Part shown: positions 17,215-24,345 of the stretch, in pieces | How the letters are laid out: every line of letters begins with the position of its first letter | Numbering within the stretch: position 1 is the first letter of the stretch | Made by a program: the position numbers and the translations under genes | Origin: Peribacillus saganii | GTDB lineage: Bacteria; Bacillota; Bacilli; Bacillales; DSM-1321 | Reading direction: 5' to 3' | Length of the DNA: 64,000 nucleotides | Assembly: GCF_003429095.1 (NCBI RefSeq) | Contig: NZ_QVTE01000016.1 | Span: forward strand, 62,001-126,000 | Notes under the pieces: generated by a model | Databases searched by the model: none | Told to the model about the DNA's origin: nothing | The model's input: the letters and a program-made list of their open reading frames with translations, nothing else

Positions 17215-17499
17215 ATGCAGTTAATTTATTGGATTCTTATTGCCCTTCTGACACTGTTTATATTAATTGGTATTAAAGATGGAATATCCACTTTTTTTGG
17301 AATGTGGTTCGAGTATGGGTTTAAATTTGCAGCATTGACAGCCATTTTAATTAGCTTAATTATAGCACCAAGTATAATAAAACAATTTGTACCGGAATAT
17401 TATGATTATTCTATAGGTGTATTAATTGGTTATATTATTCTCTTAGCTTACTTACGACTTAATACGAAAAAACATGAAGAATACAAGATTGAGGACTGA
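17215..17499 (+). CDS. Small phage membrane protein before the holin
   Basis: A 94-residue protein with three predicted membrane helices (about 3-22, 33-52, 66-85) and a charged tail. ATG 17215 has the better ribosome site (TAGGGGGTGATAAG); an in-frame ATG at 17182 is possible. It lies between the large internal protein and the holin, so it may be an accessory lysis or anchoring protein. No family recognised. Confidence 0.6.
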   Translation: MQLIYWILIALLTLFILIGIKDGISTFFGMWFEYGFKFAALTAILISLIIAPSIIKQFVPEYYDYSIGVLIGYIILLAYLRLNTKKHEEYKIED

Positions 17500-17518
17500 G
17501 AAATCAGTCCTTTTTTTA
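17492..17518 (+). terminator. Terminator before the lysis genes
   Basis: AGGACTGA (17492-17499) pairs with TCAGTCCT (17504-17511) across a GAAA tetraloop, followed by a run of T. The stem includes the stop codon of the membrane-protein gene. Confidence 0.85.
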
Positions 17519-17539
17519 TTTTAAAAAGGACGGTGTCAT

Positions 17540-17923
17540 ATGGACTTACAATTAGTTCATTCTTATTTATTCGGAAGTGTTAAATACATTGACTTGTTAT
17601 TGGTTTTAATGGTCGTAGACCTTGTCATGGGAACATTGAAAGCAATTAAAAACGGAAGGCTTCGGAGTTTAACTCTGTACCTTGGTTATGCCAGGAAAAT
17701 AGGGACTTTTTGTGTAATTATAGTCGCTAATATTATTGATATAATATTAGATCTAAATGGAATCGTTGCCTATGGTACGGTTCTTTTTTATGGGTATTAT
17801 GAGATACTTTCTATTTTGGAAAATTGCGGACAATTAGGAATGAAAATTCCACCTATAATTGCTGATAAATTACAGGTACTTCAGCCAACTGAAAAGAAAG
17901 TAGATGATAAGAATGAAAATTGA
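17540..17923 (+). CDS. Phage holin (holin_4 / toxin-secretion family)
   Basis: A 127-residue membrane protein. The pattern KYIDLLLVLMVVDLVMGTLK, then YARKIGTFCVIIVANIIDII and YGYYEILSILENCGQLGMKI is that of the Cp-1/holin_4 family in Firmicutes phages and PBSX-like elements. It would form the lesion that releases the amidase. It overlaps the following endolysin gene by about 20 bases, as is usual for a lysis cassette. The start at ATG 17540 follows AAAGGACGGTGTC. Confidence 0.9.
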   Translation: MDLQLVHSYLFGSVKYIDLLLVLMVVDLVMGTLKAIKNGRLRSLTLYLGYARKIGTFCVIIVANIIDIILDLNGIVAYGTVLFYGYYEILSILENCGQLGMKIPPIIADKLQVLQPTEKKVDDKNEN

Positions 17924-18503
17924 TGATATCAGAAAACAGACAGCCGGGGGAGCCAGTAAACGTTCTTTAAATCAAATAAAGAACATCGCTCGTCATCATT
18001 CAGCAACATCTGATGGTGATTATAACGCCTTCTGGAATAACCGATGGAAAGGGTTAGGTTGGAAAACAGGGGGCTATCATGAATTAATTCTAAGGGATGG
18101 TTCAGTGCAACTTTGTTATGATCCTGAAGTCATTACAAATGGAATTAAAGGTCATAACACTAACACTTATCACATTTGTGTAGTAGGCAATGGTTCATTT
18201 ACTGAGGCTCAGGAAGCTACTTTTAATGAACGTTGTAAGTTAGCTATGAAGCGATTTAACCTATCTGCTGATAAGGTGTTAGGTCATAAGGAATTCAAAG
18301 GCGCATCAACTGAATGTCCTGGAATTGACATGAACATTGTTCGAGCTAGATTAAAAGATACTCCTGTTAAAACTGCTTCAATGGATGATGGAAAAAGGTA
18401 TCGTTTATTTACTGGCACATTTGGCACTATAGCCGATGCTGAAAAAGCTGCAGCTAAGATTAAAAAGGATTATGGATACATTACTTACATAAGAGAAGAA
18501 TAA
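17904..18503 (+). CDS. Endolysin: N-acetylmuramoyl-L-alanine amidase (Amidase_2) with SPOR-like tail
   Basis: A 199-residue protein. Residues 25-150 are an Amidase_2 (PGRP-like) domain that cuts between muramic acid and L-Ala. Zinc ligands are likely His31/His32 (IARHHSAT), His128 (KVLGHKEF) and Cys138 (STECPG). The C-terminal 40 residues (YRLFTGTFGTIADAEKAAAK) form a SPOR-like wall-binding repeat. It overlaps the holin; ATG 17913 is an alternative start three codons in. A bidirectional terminator closes the unit. The function is well supported by the motifs and the holin neighbour. Confidence 0.92.
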   Translation: MIRMKIDDIRKQTAGGASKRSLNQIKNIARHHSATSDGDYNAFWNNRWKGLGWKTGGYHELILRDGSVQLCYDPEVITNGIKGHNTNTYHICVVGNGSFTEAQEATFNERCKLAMKRFNLSADKVLGHKEFKGASTECPGIDMNIVRARLKDTPVKTASMDDGKRYRLFTGTFGTIADAEKAAAKIKKDYGYITYIREE

Positions 18504-18508
18504 TAAAA

Positions 18509-18534
18509 AGCCCTTCCGATTGGAGGGGCTATTT
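18509..18534. terminator. Bidirectional terminator between endolysin and the - strand lipoprotein gene
   Basis: AGCCCTTCC (18509-18517), loop GATT, GGAGGGGCT (18522-18530), with A-rich sequence on the left and ATTT on the right. It lies between converging genes and can serve both. Confidence 0.8.
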
Positions 18535-18793
18535 AATATATGTCTAAAACACTTTCTAATTCATCGATACGATTTTTTGCGTCATCTAATTCATACTGCA
18601 AATCATCATTGACAGTAATTAAATCCTCGTTTTGTGTCTCTAATTCTGTAATTCTTGTGTCCATTTCTTCTATTACTGTTTGCATTTCTTCAATTTGTAA
18701 CTGAGTATCATCATAATCAGCAGTCGATGTATCGGAACATCCACTCAATATAATTGCAACTCCAATAATTAACCCACAGATAGTTTTCTTCAT
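18533..18793 (-). CDS. Small coiled-coil lipoprotein
   Basis: An 86-residue protein with a lipoprotein signal peptide and lipobox ILSGC, so Cys would be lipidated and the rest displayed outside the membrane. The mature part is one long acidic coiled coil (EEMQTVIEEMDTRITELETQ and so on). ATG 18793 follows AAAGGGGATTGATT; a TTG six bases upstream is less likely. It is carried next to the XRE repressor and opposite to the late genes, so it is probably expressed in the lysogen. Surface lipoproteins in this position often act in superinfection exclusion, but that is only inference here. Confidence 0.75.
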   Translation of the reverse strand: MKKTICGLIIGVAIILSGCSDTSTADYDDTQLQIEEMQTVIEEMDTRITELETQNEDLITVNDDLQYELDDAKNRIDELESVLDIY

Positions 18794-18805
18794 AATCAAT
18801 CCCCT

Positions 18806-19006
18806 TTATTTATCCTTAATTTTAATCAACTCGTCTACCAAAATATTCAATTCCCTTGCAATTATAGCAGCTTGCTCTAAATTTGGTTGAGTTTTATTTT
18901 GTCGCCACTTAGAAAAAGTTTGCTCCGATACATTGCATAATTTGGCAAGATGTTTATTCTTTAATCCTTTTTGTTCCATCCAAAAGTCTACTCTATTCTC
19001 AAACAT
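18806..19006 (-). CDS. XRE-family repressor-like DNA-binding protein
   Basis: A 66-residue protein made of one Cro/CI helix-turn-helix (NKHLAKLCNVSEQTFSKWRQ is the core, with the recognition helix at about 31-42). ATG 19006 has GGGGGATAGT before it. It reads away from the FtsK-type module, and the space between them would contain divergent promoters, so it may control that module or the lipoprotein downstream of it. It lacks the dimerisation domain of a full CI repressor. Confidence 0.85.
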   Translation of the reverse strand: MFENRVDFWMEQKGLKNKHLAKLCNVSEQTFSKWRQNKTQPNLEQAAIIARELNILVDELIKIKDK

Positions 19007-19288
19007 ACTATCCCCCAATACCCTTTTATAACTAATTCTTCAATTTATGTTGAATTACCTTTAACGAAAAGATTCATAAAAATTAAACAAAAATTTAATG
19101 TACAAGATAACTAGACAAGCAGTTGCCCATACACTTTACTATACGACACGAAGGATATGGTCTATCACACTACAATGAATGGAATAAAAATCATCAACTA
19201 CTTGCAAATTCTATACTTTCATTCTTCCTATTCGTATTCGTTTATTGTGCAACTATATCTACGATATATCAAAAGGGGGCGTGGTGGT

Positions 19289-20602
19289 TTGTTATTCAGT
19301 TTAGTTACAACTGGCAGCATGTTGGGTGTACTTGGATTTTCTTACTACAAAAAAACAAATTTTAATAATGACAACGATAAGATTTTAAAAATAGCAGAAA
19401 ATTGTGGCTTGTATACTAAAACTGAAAAAATGAAATTGTATCGTAGAAATTACAACAAGAAGGGGAATTACACTGAATATGTCTACAAAATACCTTTAGG
19501 TATGGAGTTAGAGGACTTTAAAAGTAAAATCGGTAAGTTTAAAGATGGTTTAAATAATCGAAGTGTAAGGATGATTAAGTTAAAAGACTTTAAAGGATTA
19601 ACATTTGACAGCACTATACTGAAGCAACTTGAGGACATTATTTATAGTCGTATCCAACTAAGTAAGGAAATTGAAATGGAATATGACGGAATGTTAAAGA
19701 TCAGAGTTTATGAAGAAGGATTAAAATCTGAATACAGATTCAAAGAAGAAATGTTCAAAGAATTAAAGAAATGGGAAGTGCCACTAGGAGTAAGTTTACA
19801 AAGGGTAATTAAGATTGATTTTGATGTAGCTTCTCATGTGTTAATTGGTGGTGCTACAGATATGGGAAAGTCAAATGTATTAAACCTCATAACAACTGTC
19901 CTGCTTCACAATAATCCTAATGATGTTGAATTTACGTTGATTGATTTAAAAGGTGGACTTGAATTTTCTAAATACGAACATATCAAACAAGTTAAAAATT
20001 TTGCTACAAATGCTGATCAGGCTAAAGAAGCATTGGAAAATGTGAAAGCAGACATGACAAATACATTTGAATTTTTGAGAAGTAAAGGGTTTAAGAATGT
20101 TAAGCAAGCTAAAATCAAAAAACGACACTTTGTAATTATAGACGAAGCAGCAGAACTAGCCAGTGATGGAGAAACAGACAAGGAATTAAAGAAAGTAAAA
20201 ATTGAATGTGAAAATCTTATTAAAGACATCGCAAGAAGAGGTAGAGCAAGTGGTCTGAAATTACTCTATTGTACCCAGTATCCTACTGTTGAGACGGTTA
20301 GTAGTCAGGTGAAAAGGAACTTAATAGCAAGGGTTTGCCTTCCAGTGGATACAGCAACAGCTAGTTCAGTAGTTTTGGATGAAGGAGGGGCTGAAAAGTT
20401 ACCGCTAATTCAAGGTAGGGCAATTTTTAAACGCCATAGAAAAACGGAAATGCAATGTTATTACATGGACGATGAAATAATCGATAAGGTTATAACTCCA
20501 CACATCACCTTTAATCCAAGGAGTGAAGAAAGTAGTGTATCACACAACTTTGAAAAAAAATCAACGTCAAGAAAGTATACTACTATCATTGAAAAAGCTT
20601 GA
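19289..20602 (+). CDS. FtsK/SpoIIIE-type DNA translocase of a mobile element
   Basis: A 437-residue protein if TTG 19289 is used, which has AAAAGGGGG upstream; an in-frame start at 19157 would add 44 residues without a clear site. A membrane segment lies near residues 5-20 (SLVTTGSMLGVLGFSYYK). The ATPase has Walker A GGATDMGKSN (about 187-196), Walker B RHFVIIDEAAE (about 279-289) and an arginine-finger region RGRASGLKLLYCTQYP. This is the plasmid/phage type seen in Bacillus, not the cell-division FtsK: it is short and lacks the gamma domain. It would move double-stranded DNA. The next gene overlaps it by 68 bases. Confidence 0.85.
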   Translation: MLFSLVTTGSMLGVLGFSYYKKTNFNNDNDKILKIAENCGLYTKTEKMKLYRRNYNKKGNYTEYVYKIPLGMELEDFKSKIGKFKDGLNNRSVRMIKLKDFKGLTFDSTILKQLEDIIYSRIQLSKEIEMEYDGMLKIRVYEEGLKSEYRFKEEMFKELKKWEVPLGVSLQRVIKIDFDVASHVLIGGATDMGKSNVLNLITTVLLHNNPNDVEFTLIDLKGGLEFSKYEHIKQVKNFATNADQAKEALENVKADMTNTFEFLRSKGFKNVKQAKIKKRHFVIIDEAAELASDGETDKELKKVKIECENLIKDIARRGRASGLKLLYCTQYPTVETVSSQVKRNLIARVCLPVDTATASSVVLDEGGAEKLPLIQGRAIFKRHRKTEMQCYYMDDEIIDKVITPHITFNPRSEESSVSHNFEKKSTSRKYTTIIEKA

Positions 20603-21152
20603 TTATTTAACACGGAGTCAAATACAAATTATTCATGATTTAAAAAGTGACCGCAATGCTCAACGTGTTTTAAAGGCTATGGAAGAATATTTACATGTAA
20701 TCAAAGACGGTGAGAACATTTACTATCTGAATTCAAAAGGTCGTGAATTAATTGATTGTGACAAGGTAAGAAAAAGTACAGGAAATATCCAACACTATAT
20801 CATGAGAAATTACCTTTACATTGTTTTAGGGTGTCCTTCTGAATGGGAAAATGAAATGAAAATTACTCACATTGAGGGAAATGAAAAGATTACTTGTAGA
20901 CCTGATGCTCTAATTAAAAAGGGAGACATTTACACAGTAATTGAAGTTGATAATACCCAAACAATGAAGAAGAATCTTGAAAAGATAGATAAGTATCGGG
21001 TTTTAAGGCAGCGTGGAGCGTTTGGATTTTTTGCCCCTAAGTTTATATGGATTACCACAACAGAACATCGTAGAAAGGAATTAATGGCAGCTAGTCAGGG
21101 TTTAAATGTTGAGGTTTACACTGTATCAGACTTCAAAAACAGGGAGAGATGA
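20535..21152 (+). CDS. Replication-relaxation (Replic_Relax) family protein
   Basis: A 205-residue protein overlapping the translocase gene. GTG 20535 is chosen, although GTG 20523 and TTG 20550 are possible; the nearest Shine-Dalgarno is AAGGAG at 20518. The N-terminal third is a winged helix (LDYLTRSQIQIIHDLKSDRN), and the rest has the fold typical of the Replic_Relax family, with CRPDALIKKGDIYTVIEVDN resembling a nuclease-like core. The family is found beside FtsK-type proteins on Bacillus plasmids and phages and is thought to act in DNA relaxation or transfer. Activity is not proven. Confidence 0.8.
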   Translation: MYHTTLKKNQRQESILLSLKKLDYLTRSQIQIIHDLKSDRNAQRVLKAMEEYLHVIKDGENIYYLNSKGRELIDCDKVRKSTGNIQHYIMRNYLYIVLGCPSEWENEMKITHIEGNEKITCRPDALIKKGDIYTVIEVDNTQTMKKNLEKIDKYRVLRQRGAFGFFAPKFIWITTTEHRRKELMAASQGLNVEVYTVSDFKNRER

Positions 21153-21156
21153 CATC

Positions 21157-21615
21157 ATGTTTAAACGCAAAGTGAAGGAAGAAAGATACTCCGTTAAAGA
21201 ATTTTTGAATCTAAATAAGAAACCTGTAATTGCTAATACTCCATTTGAATTCAAGAGTGAAATGGCTGAATCCATAGGTGTATTAGGTGGTTTAAGCCTT
21301 ATACCATTAGCTACTAAACCTTTCTTTGAAGCAATTCCTGCAATGGCTGCTGAAGTACCGCAAGCTGTTACAGTTACGTCTACAGCAGATATGACAGCAA
21401 AGTTAATGCATGCCTTTGATCCATTAATTACTCTCATTCAGGCGGTTGCTTATCCGATAGCATTAGTTGTGGTCTTAGGCGGTGCAATCATGGTAATGAT
21501 GAGAGAACCCGAAAAAGGATTCAGTATGATGCAATCAGCCGGACTTGGATATATTTTAGTTCAGATGGCACCTTTAGTCCTTAGCATCTTGGTTGAAGCT
21601 ACAAAATTAATGTAA
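21157..21615 (+). CDS. VirB2/TrbC-like small membrane protein
   Basis: A 152-residue protein starting at ATG 21157 after GGGAGAGATGACATC. A basic N-terminus is followed by a helix with an Ala-rich possible cleavage region (AIPAMAAEVPQAVTVT) and two membrane helices (about 97-117 and 130-148), separated by a charged loop MMREPEKG. This layout resembles pilin-like subunits of conjugation systems and is often found next to FtsK-type translocases in Bacillus elements. It could form a membrane channel part. The assignment is from topology and context. Confidence 0.6.
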   Translation: MFKRKVKEERYSVKEFLNLNKKPVIANTPFEFKSEMAESIGVLGGLSLIPLATKPFFEAIPAMAAEVPQAVTVTSTADMTAKLMHAFDPLITLIQAVAYPIALVVVLGGAIMVMMREPEKGFSMMQSAGLGYILVQMAPLVLSILVEATKLM

Positions 21616-21617
21616 TT

Positions 21618-21758
21618 ATGTGGATTAAATTAATAACAAAAGTGACGGATGTAGGAATTAAGACTTCGGGGAAAGTGCTTAAAAGTGATATGAGTAGCCC
21701 TCTAAATCAAGATACTATATCAGTAATTGTAAATATTGCTAAAGAAATCCTATTTTAA
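21618..21758 (+). CDS. Tiny ORF, 46 residues, unknown
   Basis: ATG 21618 to TAA 21758, two bases after the previous gene's stop. The peptide (MWIKLITKVTDVGIKTSGKV...) is amphipathic and has no recognised domain. It is supported only by tight packing within the operon and by the Shine-Dalgarno of the next gene overlapping its stop. Confidence 0.45.
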   Translation: MWIKLITKVTDVGIKTSGKVLKSDMSSPLNQDTISVIVNIAKEILF

Positions 21759-21771
21759 GGAGTGGACACCT

Positions 21772-21987
21772 GTGTGGAGAATCTTTAGATTTATGGGTTA
21801 CAAGGTACAGGTAAAAGTATTTGATGAAGGTTCTCAATTTGGAATCTCTGAGTTTCCAAGAATAAGTAAAATGTGTGTCCATAAAGGCAATAAATGGCTA
21901 CTAAACTATGATCGTGGATGGGATTTTAATGATTTATCACCAACAGCTTACAAGCTTCTGCTTAAATTTCTGGAGTGGGCACTATGA
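21772..21987 (+). CDS. Small basic protein, unknown
   Basis: A 71-residue protein starting at GTG 21772 with AAGGAGTGGA upstream; an in-frame codon at 21736 lacks a site and would overlap the previous gene. It is Trp- and Lys-rich (WRIFRFMGYKVQVKVFDEGS). No domain was recognised. It ends overlapping the next tiny gene by four bases. Confidence 0.55.
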   Translation: MWRIFRFMGYKVQVKVFDEGSQFGISEFPRISKMCVHKGNKWLLNYDRGWDFNDLSPTAYKLLLKFLEWAL

Positions 21988-22091
21988 TTAAATTTTGCAT
22001 AATCGGAGCATACGTGGCTCATAAGATTTGGTGGAAACGGAATAACAGAGAAGTGACAATTAAGTGGAAAACATTCTTTAAAGAGGCTTAA
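21984..22091 (+). CDS. Tiny basic ORF, 35 residues
   Basis: Starts at ATG 21984 inside the previous stop (ATGA overlap), which supports coupled translation. The peptide has a hydrophobic start (MIKFCIIGAYVAHKIWW) and a Lys-rich tail. Its function is unknown. Confidence 0.45.
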   Translation: MIKFCIIGAYVAHKIWWKRNNREVTIKWKTFFKEA

Positions 22092-22107
22092 AAGCGGAGG
22101 GATTGTT

Positions 22108-22350
22108 ATGAAATTGCTGAACCAAAAAGAGGTACTTCAAATTGTTAACAATAGAAAAGAACTCCTTGAAATCTTGATTGATATGGATATGGTTAGTTTG
22201 CTTAAAATTATTCAAAAGCATGAATTTAGTGGATCTGATATTAGTCAATTACTCGAAAGGGGACTTGAAGATTTCCGTATCGAATTTAAGGAATTCTTTA
22301 ATGATGTTTATGATCTAAATGTTGAAATAACAAAAGAGGATAGACCATGA
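22108..22350 (+). CDS. Small helical protein, unknown
   Basis: An 80-residue acidic, all-helical protein with Shine-Dalgarno GCGGAGGGATTG before ATG 22108. It overlaps the next gene by ATGA. No family recognised; it could be a small adaptor or regulator of the translocase module. Confidence 0.6.
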   Translation: MKLLNQKEVLQIVNNRKELLEILIDMDMVSLLKIIQKHEFSGSDISQLLERGLEDFRIEFKEFFNDVYDLNVEITKEDRP

Positions 22351-22514
22351 AACGAAAAGATGAACTTTTTATTGAAGTCCTTATATTAGCTCGAAATATG
22401 CTTGAAAGTATGGAAGAAGATGAAATTCAAGCGCAATTTGGTTCTGATTACTACTATGAATTACAAAGATTTATAGGATGGGAAGCTATGGGGCATTGGA
22501 GAGAAAAGGGGTGA
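22347..22514 (+). CDS. Small helical protein, 55 residues, unknown
   Basis: ATG 22347 overlaps the previous stop (ATGA). The peptide has two predicted helices (DELFIEVLILARNMLESMEE and YYYELQRFIGWEAMGH). The Shine-Dalgarno of the M23 gene lies at its end. No domain recognised. Confidence 0.5.
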   Translation: MKRKDELFIEVLILARNMLESMEEDEIQAQFGSDYYYELQRFIGWEAMGHWREKG

Positions 22515-22518
22515 ATTT

Positions 22519-23181
22519 ATGATAGTCCGAATCACAAGTAAATACGGCTCAGTTGATTCTATTCATAAAACACCACATTCGGGAATTGATATAGCTTTAG
22601 AGGAAGGAACACCATTAAGTACCTTTAAAGAAGGCGTAGTCAAACACGTATTGGATTACGGAAATTCAAACGTAGGCAAGGGTGTAGTCATTGAACATAG
22701 TGATGGTACTCAAGCGATATACGGTCATTTGAGCCAGATAAATGTACACGAAGGCGAATATCTTCACGAAGGTGAACAGTTTGCATTGAGTGGTAATACA
22801 GGGCGTTCAACAGCAGAGCATTTACACCTTGGTTTCAAGGATGCAGAGGGTCATGTTATAGATCCCTCTCCTTATCTTGATGAAGTAAGTAAAAATATCG
22901 GTCAACAAAGTTTCTGGGATAAGTTTGTAGCAAATGGGCGTGTAGGTGATGGAATAGGGGACATACCACAAAATAGTGTATGGGAGTGGTTTGGTGAAAA
23001 AGCTGCAGAAATTACCGTTAACGGTGCTGTTACTTTTATGTCGGATATTGCTTTGGCGCTTCCTGTCCTCACCATTATTGGCGGTACTGTGTATGTTTGC
23101 CTTAACATGTTTAGTTCGGGGCTTGCTAAATGGAGTGCAATAGGGACTGTATTATATGGGTTACTAGTTGTTAAGGGGTGA
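22519..23181 (+). CDS. Membrane-anchored M23 peptidase
   Basis: A 220-residue protein with Shine-Dalgarno AAAAGGGGTGAATT. Residues 1-125 are a complete LytM/M23 domain: HKTPHSGIDIAL supplies the first metal ligands and AEHLHLGFKD the HxH motif, so unlike the tail-associated M23 domain it looks active. Residues 165-215 hold two membrane helices (SDIALALPVLTIIGGTVYVC and LAKWSAIGTVLYGLLV). No N-terminal signal peptide is visible, so the enzyme domain's side of the membrane is uncertain. With the translocase and VirB2-like protein nearby it could be the wall-opening (VirB1-like) part of a transfer machine. Confidence 0.75.
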   Translation: MIVRITSKYGSVDSIHKTPHSGIDIALEEGTPLSTFKEGVVKHVLDYGNSNVGKGVVIEHSDGTQAIYGHLSQINVHEGEYLHEGEQFALSGNTGRSTAEHLHLGFKDAEGHVIDPSPYLDEVSKNIGQQSFWDKFVANGRVGDGIGDIPQNSVWEWFGEKAAEITVNGAVTFMSDIALALPVLTIIGGTVYVCLNMFSSGLAKWSAIGTVLYGLLVVKG

Positions 23182-23187
23182 TTAATC

Positions 23188-23349
23188 TTGAAGTGTGATC
23201 ACTGTAAAAAAGCAATCCAGGAAAGTGCGGTAATTATTTATAGTAGCGTATTAGGGATATTTCATGATAAATGCTTTAGTGACCATGTTTATTTGAGTTT
23301 TAATTGTACTAAGGGAGAATTAAGAAATGTAAATCAAGGGTTATGGTAA
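23188..23349 (+). CDS. Small zinc-finger-like protein
   Basis: A 53-residue protein starting at TTG 23188 with TTAAGGGGTGATT upstream. CDHCKKAI followed by IFHDKCF gives a Cys-X2-Cys...His-X2-Cys pattern that could bind one zinc. Such mini zinc-ribbon proteins are common in phages; the target is unknown. Confidence 0.55.
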   Translation: MKCDHCKKAIQESAVIIYSSVLGIFHDKCFSDHVYLSFNCTKGELRNVNQGLW

Positions 23350-23423
23350 AAAATATAATTAGTGCAGGATTTATAGATATTTTGAAGAAATATATAAGAA
23401 ATATTTTTTAGGGGAGTGATAGA

Positions 23424-23642
23424 ATGTCCAGCATGGTGACAATTGTTGCTGCAAGTAGCGTTAAAGAACTAAATAAAAAACTTGATGAAATTAAAAGAGA
23501 ACATGAAACGAGAAATCCTGAAAGAGACGTAGAAGTTAAAGTAATAAATCCTAAGCCAGAAACTGTTGAATTCAAAGATTGGGAAGCTACTTCTTTTACA
23601 GTTGGTGTTGAATTGATAAAACGGGAGGAAGACGAGGTATAG
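23424..23642 (+). CDS. Small charged protein, unknown
   Basis: A 72-residue protein with Shine-Dalgarno TAGGGGAGTGATAG before ATG 23424. It has a strand, a Lys/Glu-rich helix (VKELNKKLDEIKREHETR) and two further strands, so a small alpha/beta fold. No family recognised. It is the last gene before a terminator-like hairpin. Confidence 0.6.
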   Translation: MSSMVTIVAASSVKELNKKLDEIKREHETRNPERDVEVKVINPKPETVEFKDWEATSFTVGVELIKREEDEV

Positions 23643-23690
23643 AGGTTTTTAATAAACAATTCTCAAAATATTCATAATAACAACACATAA

Positions 23691-23734
23691 ACACCTTCCA
23701 AATAAGTTATCATTGTTTTTGGGAGGTGTTTTTT
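23691..23734 (+). terminator. Terminator-like hairpin that contains the next gene's ribosome site
   Basis: ACACCTTCC (23691-23699) pairs with GGGAGGTGT (23721-23729), followed by TTTTTT. The right arm is at the same time the Shine-Dalgarno of the gene starting at 23735, so folding would both end transcription and hide the ribosome site. Confidence 0.7.
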
Positions 23735-24010
23735 ATGTACAAAGTACAATTCGTTAATGCCTACACCCAAGACATACTTCGAGAAGAAGAATATAAAGAA
23801 ATAATGCTTATTCTAGAAATGGTAAGTTCATTTGAACAAAATAAGGATAAGAACGAGAAATTAAACAACCCAAGCTATATTTTCGATCATCAAAGACGTA
23901 CATGGGAAGCTTTTTATTTATCTCATGTAGTAGTTGAAGAGGAGAAGTGTAGGATTTATAAGTTGTTTTTTAAAGTGAAAATGTCAGAAATACAGGCGAT
24001 AATTAGATAG
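23735..24010 (+). CDS. Small phage protein, unknown
   Basis: A 91-residue protein starting at ATG 23735, with GGGAGGTG eight bases upstream. It seems to be a small alpha/beta protein (MYKVQFVNAYTQDILREEEY, then RRTWEAFYLSHVVVEEEK). No domain recognised. Its start region is folded into the preceding hairpin. Confidence 0.6.
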   Translation: MYKVQFVNAYTQDILREEEYKEIMLILEMVSSFEQNKDKNEKLNNPSYIFDHQRRTWEAFYLSHVVVEEEKCRIYKLFFKVKMSEIQAIIR

Positions 24011-24070
24011 GAAATAGAAGGAAAATATCTCCTTTTGTCGAAATAAGTAGACAGGAAGGGGGGAGTAATT

Positions 24071-24262
24071 GTGAAAGAGTATAAAGATTATCGAACGATA
24101 TATATTAGTGCTCAAGGTGAAAAAACAGATGCTGAAGAGATAGCTAGAGTAATAAATATTTGGGCTGAAGATGGAGCAGTATTACATTCTGTTGTTCCTA
24201 GAATTTATGAAGGAAGTACAGAGGGTTATTATATAATACTTGAAACGACAGAAGTTGAATAA
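24071..24262 (+). CDS. Small alpha/beta protein, unknown
   Basis: A 63-residue protein starting at GTG 24071 after AAGGGGGGAGTAATT. The order is strand, helix, strand (TIYISAQGEKTDAEEIARVI...YYIILETTEV), compatible with a small ferredoxin-like fold. No name can be given. A terminator follows at once. Confidence 0.6.
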   Translation: MKEYKDYRTIYISAQGEKTDAEEIARVINIWAEDGAVLHSVVPRIYEGSTEGYYIILETTEVE

Positions 24263-24268
24263 TTTGTT

Positions 24269-24294
24269 AAGCATCCTTTCCGGGTGCTTTTTTT
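24269..24294 (+). terminator. Terminator
   Basis: AAGCATCC (24269-24276) pairs with GGGTGCTT (24282-24289, one G-U pair), followed by a run of T. It ends the FtsK-module transcript. Confidence 0.8.
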
Positions 24295-24345
24295 CTAAAA
24301 AGAGATTGCTGCATTAATAACAGGATATAGGGAGTGAAACAACGT

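Noticed and set aside
17904-18503. Amidase as a host sporulation or autolysin gene
   Set aside because: It overlaps a holin gene and follows phage structural genes, so it is the phage endolysin.
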